This document shows positions 5,223 through 9,639 of a stretch of DNA of 9,639 nt, one piece after another. Numbering within the stretch: the stretch's first letter is position 1; every line of letters starts with the position of its first letter. The DNA lies in the NCBI GenBank assembly GCA_025361105.1, contig JANYAW010000163.1, positions 1 to 9,639 on the forward strand, read 5' to 3'. The notes under the pieces were generated by a model that saw only the letters and a list, made by a program, of their open reading frames with translations, did no database searches and had not been told where the DNA came from. The position numbers were made by a program, and so were the translations under genes. Source of the DNA: Rhodocyclaceae bacterium. GTDB taxonomy: Bacteria > Pseudomonadota > Gammaproteobacteria > Burkholderiales > Rhodocyclaceae.

Positions 5223-8200
5223 ATGAAGTTCACCCCCATTGCCCAACTTAATTCTTTGCTTGTTCGTCTATGGCTGCGGCGATGGCTACGAATTAGCCTC
5301 GGCATTTTCGCCACACTGATGCTTGCTTTTGGTTTGCTGGGATATTTTTGGTTGCCGGGGTTTGCCAAAGCCAAACTTGAAACCAGCCTGTCGGCACAAC
5401 TGCATCGCCCGGTCACGGTGCAGGAAATTGCGGTCTCGCCGTATGCGCTGACACTCACTGTGCGCGGTTTTGCGATTGGTGAATTGCCGCAGCGTGTCAA
5501 CGATAAATCCGTGCCGGTGCTTGCCTTTGATGAGCTTTACGTGGACTTGTCGGTGATGTCCTTGATACGTCGCGTGCCGGTGATTAGCGAAGTTCATTTG
5601 CGTGGGCCGCGTATCCATTTGGAACGCGATATGGATGGTCGTTACAGCATCAGCGATTTGCTCGACGAATGGATGAACAAACCGGCAAGTCCAGATGAAG
5701 GTAAATCCCAAGACAAATCACCCGCGCAGTTTTCCGTGGCGAACATTCAGATTGATGGCGGGCGGATTGATTTCATCGATCATCCCAAAGGCAGCCAGCA
5801 AGAAATCAGCGAACTCAAATTGGGTATTCCATTTTTGGCCAACTTCGTCAGCAGCGAACCGGTCTGGGTAGAGCCACATTTTTCGGCCAAGCTCAATGGC
5901 GCAGTGATTGCGCTTGAAGGCAAAGTCTTGCCGTTTGCCGAACGTCGCGTTGCCACACTGGCATTGAAATTCACCGACCTTGATTTGACGCGCATTGATG
6001 AATACGCGCCGCTGCCGGTGAAGTTAAAACTCGCCGCGCTCAAGCTCGATTCCGATTTGCAATTGCGCTTTGCACGGGTGGCCAATGCCGCATCAGAAAT
6101 CACTTTGGCGGGAACTTTGCGGCTGCATGATCTTGACCTGCAAGAAGCCGCGCATAGCCGCAGTTTGCTCACGCTCAAGGCTTTGGAGGTGCAGTTAGGG
6201 GCGCTCGATTTAGCGAAGCGCACAGTGAAGATCGACAAAATTTTGCTGCAAGGATTAGACGCTGACGTGTTGCGCGGCAAGAATGGTCAGCTTGAAATTG
6301 CTGGTTTGCTAGCCAGTGCGCCGGCACCGACCAAAGCGGCAACACCCGCTACACCAACCGACGTGACGACGAACACTAAATGGTCAGTTGGTGCTGGTGA
6401 CACGCTGTTGGAAAACATTCGCCTGCGCTACACCGACGCATCGGTGCCAACACCGTTTATCGCAACGGTAGAGAAAGCCGATGCGACGCTGCACAATTTT
6501 GAACTCGACAGCGAAACACCGTTGTTGGCCGAATTGCATTTGAACGAAATCAGCGTGCGGCGCATGGCCGACAAGATGCCGCTGCTGAGCATTCCCGAAG
6601 TATCCAGCCTTGGCATCAGTGCGATTTTGCCGAAACGGGAAATAAATGTTGCGTCGGTTGCGATCAAATCACCACGATTTGCTATCACACGCGAATCCGA
6701 TGGCAGTCTTGATTTTCAACGTCTGATGGCGCAGCCGTCGGCTGGCGAGGTGCCAACCACCACGGCAACCTCAGCAACCCCGGCATGGAAATCCCGCGTC
6801 ACAGAATTTGCTATCGCAAATGCAGCGATATCTTTTGTCGACAAGACCTTAGCGAACCCGCTACCACTCAACGTGGCAGCTTTGGATTTCAAGCTGGCTA
6901 ATTTCGATTCGAGCGGCAGCACAGCTTCTCGTGCTGATTTGCAAGCCACGGTGAACAAGCGCGGAAAACTTCAAGTGGGTGGTGCGATAGGCATGTCGCC
7001 ATTCACCTCAGACATGGCGATAGCACTCAAAGATATCGACCTCATTCCCTTGCAGGGCTGGGCGGGTGATCGCCTCAACGCCTTGGTAACACGTGGTGAC
7101 TTGTCGTTCAAAGGTCGCGTGAAATCTGGCGGCGCGCCGATGTCTGTGGCGGTCAAAGGCGATGCGCGGCTGACCAATTTGAATTTGCTGGATCGCGAAA
7201 ACGCCGCCGATTTGCTGAGTTGGCGCAGCTTTGATGTCGGTGGAATTAACCTCACCACCGCGCCACTAAAAGTCGACGTGGCAACCGTCTCGCTGTCGGA
7301 TTTTTTCGCCAAAATTATTTTGTCTCCGGCGGGGCGACTCAATCTCAAAGACATACTCAAACACGATATTGCTGCGCCTGATACCGCCAAGCCAGAGGGG
7401 GCGTCCGCTGTCGCGCAGGCAACTACGGTAGCGGTCGAACCCACCGCCCCGCTACCGGTGCGGATAGGCAAAATTACCTTGCAAGGCGGCCGCGTCGACT
7501 TCACCGACAATTTCATCAAGCCCAATTACAGCGCCAATCTTTCGGCGCTTGGCGGTCGCGTAGGACCCCTGCAACCAGGCACGATGGGCGATGTCGAAAT
7601 TCGTGGCACGGTGAATACGTCGGCACCACTGGAAATTCTGGGCAAAGTCGATCCATTCGCACAAGTCTTATCGCTCGATATTGCCGCCAAAGCCAAGGGC
7701 ATCGATCTACCGACTTTCAGTCCCTATTCCGGAAAATATGTCGGCTATGTCATTGATAAAGGCAAGCTGTCGGTCGACGTGCAATATCGCGTTGCGAATG
7801 GCGAACTCACTGCGCAGAACGCCATATTTATCGATCAACTCACTTTCGGTAAACGTGTCGAAAGCCCCGATGCGTTGTCGATTCCGGTGACGCTGGCGGT
7901 AGCTTTATTAAAAAATTCGCGCGGTGAAATCGATTTGCAATTGCCGGTGACTGGTTCACTGAACGATCCAAAATTTTCTATCGGTAGTTTGATTTGGCAA
8001 GTGTTGGGCAATTTGATTGTGAAGGCGGTAACGTCGCCATTCGCCTTGCTTGGTTCGCTGTTTGGCGGTGGCGAAGAATTATCGCAACTTGATTTTGTGG
8101 CCGGTCATGCACGCTTGGAGCCGGAGGCCGAAAAACGCTTGCAAAGCCTCTCCAAAGCGCTAGCTGATCGCAACGGATTGAAGCTGGAAATTACCGGTCG

Positions 8201-8636
8201 CGCCGATCCGGTAAATGACCGCGAAGGACTCAAACGTGCTGTATTGGATCGCAAAGTCAGAGCGCAAAAATCGGCCGAAAGTGTCAAGCGTGGCGAGGCC
8301 GTCGGCGCATTGCGCGAAGTCAATATCTCTGCCGACGAATATCCAAAATATCTTGAACTCGCCTACCAGGAAGAGAAATTCCCCAAGCCGAAAAACCTGA
8401 TTGGATTTAGCAAGAGTTTGCCGGTCGCCGAAATGGAACAACTCATGCTGACCAACATCGACGCAGGTAAAGCTGAGATGCAGGAACTCGCCGAACTTCG
8501 CGCACAGGCGGCGCGCGATTGGCTGGTGGAAAAAGGCGCTATCGCGACCGACCGCATCTTTGTACTGGCTCCGAAAATCGAAGCCGAGGCGGACGGGAAA
8601 AAAGTCGCTAGTCGGGTGGAATTTTCGTTGAAATGA
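5223..8636 (+). CDS. DUF748 / AsmA-like envelope protein with a split OmpA-like C-terminal domain
   Basis: About 1137 residues. A basic N-terminus (RLWLRRWLR) leads into one membrane helix at about 22-44, followed by LPGFAKAKLETSLSAQLHRPVTVQEIAVSPYALTLTVRGFAI (44-85), the characteristic opening of DUF748 proteins. The rest should be periplasmic. The long middle is beta-rich with a recurring unit of the form I-x-[IL]-x-[GN]-[GA]-x-[IV]-x-F-x-D: NIQIDGGRIDFID (174-186), EFAIANAAISFVD (528-540) and KITLQGGRVDFTD (750-762), with a weaker copy at 398. Proline/threonine/alanine-rich linkers precede several copies. The C-terminus (956-1137) resembles an OmpA-like domain: LDFVAGHARLEPEAEKRL, then EITGRAD (989-995), and after an insertion LRAQAARDWL (1092-1101) and SRVEFSL. 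AsmA-like proteins are linked to envelope lipid transport; this one's exact job is unknown. I chose the ATG at 5223, with GAAAG upstream. A TTG at 5193 and an ATG at 5196 are in frame and would add 9-10 basic residues. Confidence 0.88.
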   Translation: MKFTPIAQLNSLLVRLWLRRWLRISLGIFATLMLAFGLLGYFWLPGFAKAKLETSLSAQLHRPVTVQEIAVSPYALTLTVRGFAIGELPQRVNDKSVPVLAFDELYVDLSVMSLIRRVPVISEVHLRGPRIHLERDMDGRYSISDLLDEWMNKPASPDEGKSQDKSPAQFSVANIQIDGGRIDFIDHPKGSQQEISELKLGIPFLANFVSSEPVWVEPHFSAKLNGAVIALEGKVLPFAERRVATLALKFTDLDLTRIDEYAPLPVKLKLAALKLDSDLQLRFARVANAASEITLAGTLRLHDLDLQEAAHSRSLLTLKALEVQLGALDLAKRTVKIDKILLQGLDADVLRGKNGQLEIAGLLASAPAPTKAATPATPTDVTTNTKWSVGAGDTLLENIRLRYTDASVPTPFIATVEKADATLHNFELDSETPLLAELHLNEISVRRMADKMPLLSIPEVSSLGISAILPKREINVASVAIKSPRFAITRESDGSLDFQRLMAQPSAGEVPTTTATSATPAWKSRVTEFAIANAAISFVDKTLANPLPLNVAALDFKLANFDSSGSTASRADLQATVNKRGKLQVGGAIGMSPFTSDMAIALKDIDLIPLQGWAGDRLNALVTRGDLSFKGRVKSGGAPMSVAVKGDARLTNLNLLDRENAADLLSWRSFDVGGINLTTAPLKVDVATVSLSDFFAKIILSPAGRLNLKDILKHDIAAPDTAKPEGASAVAQATTVAVEPTAPLPVRIGKITLQGGRVDFTDNFIKPNYSANLSALGGRVGPLQPGTMGDVEIRGTVNTSAPLEILGKVDPFAQVLSLDIAAKAKGIDLPTFSPYSGKYVGYVIDKGKLSVDVQYRVANGELTAQNAIFIDQLTFGKRVESPDALSIPVTLAVALLKNSRGEIDLQLPVTGSLNDPKFSIGSLIWQVLGNLIVKAVTSPFALLGSLFGGGEELSQLDFVAGHARLEPEAEKRLQSLSKALADRNGLKLEITGRADPVNDREGLKRAVLDRKVRAQKSAESVKRGEAVGALREVNISADEYPKYLELAYQEEKFPKPKNLIGFSKSLPVAEMEQLMLTNIDAGKAEMQELAELRAQAARDWLVEKGAIATDRIFVLAPKIEAEADGKKVASRVEFSLK

Positions 8637-8641
8637 ATACC

Positions 8642-9639
8642 CTAGGCGGGTGCGGCGGCGAGATCGGCACGCAAGGTTTTCGCGGCCATAAAAAAGTGCA
8701 CAGAAGCCCAAACACCGACGATGGGAATGATAGTCACCAGTGCATAACGTAGCGATTCTTTGCCGTACTCAGTGGCCAAAAAATCGCTAAACACGCCGAC
8801 CGTAAATGGCCCCAAGCCAAGGCCGATAATGTTCAAAATCAGGAAGAAAATTGCCGAGGCCACGGCACGCATTTGTGCACCGACCAGGCCATGCATCACC
8901 GCTATTGACGCACCCAAATAGGCATTGGCCACCAGTATCGAACCCACATGAACAGTAAGCGCAATGGTCGGACTAGCGGCCAGCATCGTATAGATAAAAA
9001 ATGGCAAACCACACAGCGCCGCAAAGGCGGGCAACCATGCATACCAACGCTTATCTTTCTTGGCCAATTTGTCAGCGAACATGCCCGCACAAAACGTCCC
9101 GATGCCACCGCCGACGCCAATAGTGGCCGCCAACCACACGCCAAGCTCAGCGGTGGCCATGCCATGGCTGCGTATCATGAACGAGGCCATCCACGTCGAC
9201 GCGGCATAACCCACAAAGGCGGCCAAACCTGAACCAATCGCGATATGCCGAAAGGATTTGCGCGACCAGAGCAAGGACACCACTTCAAAAAACGGCACGG
9301 GCTTGGCGACATAAGGCGTGGCCGAATACAGGCCGCGTATCGGCTCGGCCATGGTGTAACGAACCACTGCACCCAACACCACGCCCGGCAAACCCACCAC
9401 CAAAAAAGCCATGCGCCAACCGAAGACTTGATTTAGATAGCCGCCGAGTAAAAAGCCAAACAAAATGCCGATATTGATACCGACCGAATAAAACGACAAG
9501 GCCGTGGCGCGTTGCTCAGGTGGAAACGTATCCGAAATCATCGAGTGCGAAGGCGGACTGCCACCAGCCTCGCCCACGCCGACACCAATGCGCGCAGCCA
9601 GCAATTGCACATAGTTTTGCGCCATCCCGCACAGCGCCG
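8642..9639 (-). CDS. MFS transporter, spinster-like, N-terminus beyond the window
   Basis: An open frame of 331 residues plus stop (TAG at 8642-8644) that stays open to the right edge, reading ALCGMAQNYVQLLAARIGVGVGEAGG. The ATG at 9625 is the internal methionine of that block, not the true start. Family marks are RIGVGVGEAGGSPPSHSMISD with PPEQRATALSFYSVG, GWRMAFLVVGLPG and, in the second half, the loop GMFADKLAKKDKRW, which is the MFS motif A-like G-x-x-x-D-[KR] sequence. About nine or ten hydrophobic segments are present, so roughly the first 90-110 residues with two or three helices are missing. Spinster-type MFS proteins move lipids or amphipathic organic anions in eukaryotes; the substrate of most bacterial members, including this one, is not known. 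It converges on the DUF748 gene with only 5 bp between stops and no visible terminator in between. Confidence 0.9.
   Translation of the reverse strand, partial: ALCGMAQNYVQLLAARIGVGVGEAGGSPPSHSMISDTFPPEQRATALSFYSVGINIGILFGFLLGGYLNQVFGWRMAFLVVGLPGVVLGAVVRYTMAEPIRGLYSATPYVAKPVPFFEVVSLLWSRKSFRHIAIGSGLAAFVGYAASTWMASFMIRSHGMATAELGVWLAATIGVGGGIGTFCAGMFADKLAKKDKRWYAWLPAFAALCGLPFFIYTMLAASPTIALTVHVGSILVANAYLGASIAVMHGLVGAQMRAVASAIFFLILNIIGLGLGPFTVGVFSDFLATEYGKESLRYALVTIIPIVGVWASVHFFMAAKTLRADLAAAPA

Noticed and set aside
5286..5711. 141-residue minus-strand frame inside the DUF748 gene, and similar minus-strand frames up to 8711
   Set aside because: All are opposite one continuous 1137-residue frame with a membrane anchor and family motifs; none shows a domain.
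8948..9436. Plus-strand frames of 94 and 63 residues within the MFS region
   Set aside because: They are antisense to a clear MFS coding frame and are His/Arg/Gly-rich without any motif.

Overview
The window is an ordinary-looking, gene-dense stretch of a Gram-negative bacterial chromosome. GC content is moderate, in the mid-50s percent by eye. Signal peptides on the paired M16 peptidases and a large inner-membrane-anchored AsmA/DUF748-type protein point to a diderm proteobacterium. The gene styles would suit a betaproteobacterium of the Burkholderiales, but this is a guess from family resemblance and no marker gene settles it. I saw no rRNA, tRNA, CRISPR array, insertion sequence, phage gene or origin.

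Layout, left to right. (1) At 1-831, minus strand, is the N-terminal part of a long-form Xaa-Pro aminopeptidase that runs off the left edge. (2) At 965-3697, minus strand, are two adjacent M16 metallopeptidase genes 9 bp apart: the upstream one carries the zinc motif HLLEH, and the downstream one has lost it but keeps an R...Y element. They look like a two-subunit processing peptidase acting outside the cytoplasm. The aminopeptidase may be read from the same transcript. (3) At 3889-4346 are two small, very acidic proteins of unknown function, convergent and 8 bp apart. (4) At 4380-5102, minus strand, is a GNAT acetyltransferase, 33 bp upstream of the second acidic gene and probably co-transcribed with it. 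(5) At 5223-8636, plus strand, is a protein of about 1137 residues of the DUF748/AsmA-like kind, with a split OmpA-like C-terminus. (6) At 8642-9639, minus strand, is a spinster-type MFS transporter that runs off the right edge and converges on the DUF748 gene with a 5 bp gap.

The nearest thing to a shared theme is peptide breakdown on the left: a secreted M16 pair plus a cytosolic proline-specific aminopeptidase. The right half suggests envelope work: an AsmA-like protein and a possible lipid or organic-anion transporter. I found no convincing new system. The observations most worth checking are a short direct repeat bracketing the M16 pair, the interrupted OmpA-like domain, and the uncharacterised acidic proteins. 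No gap between genes exceeds 300 bases.
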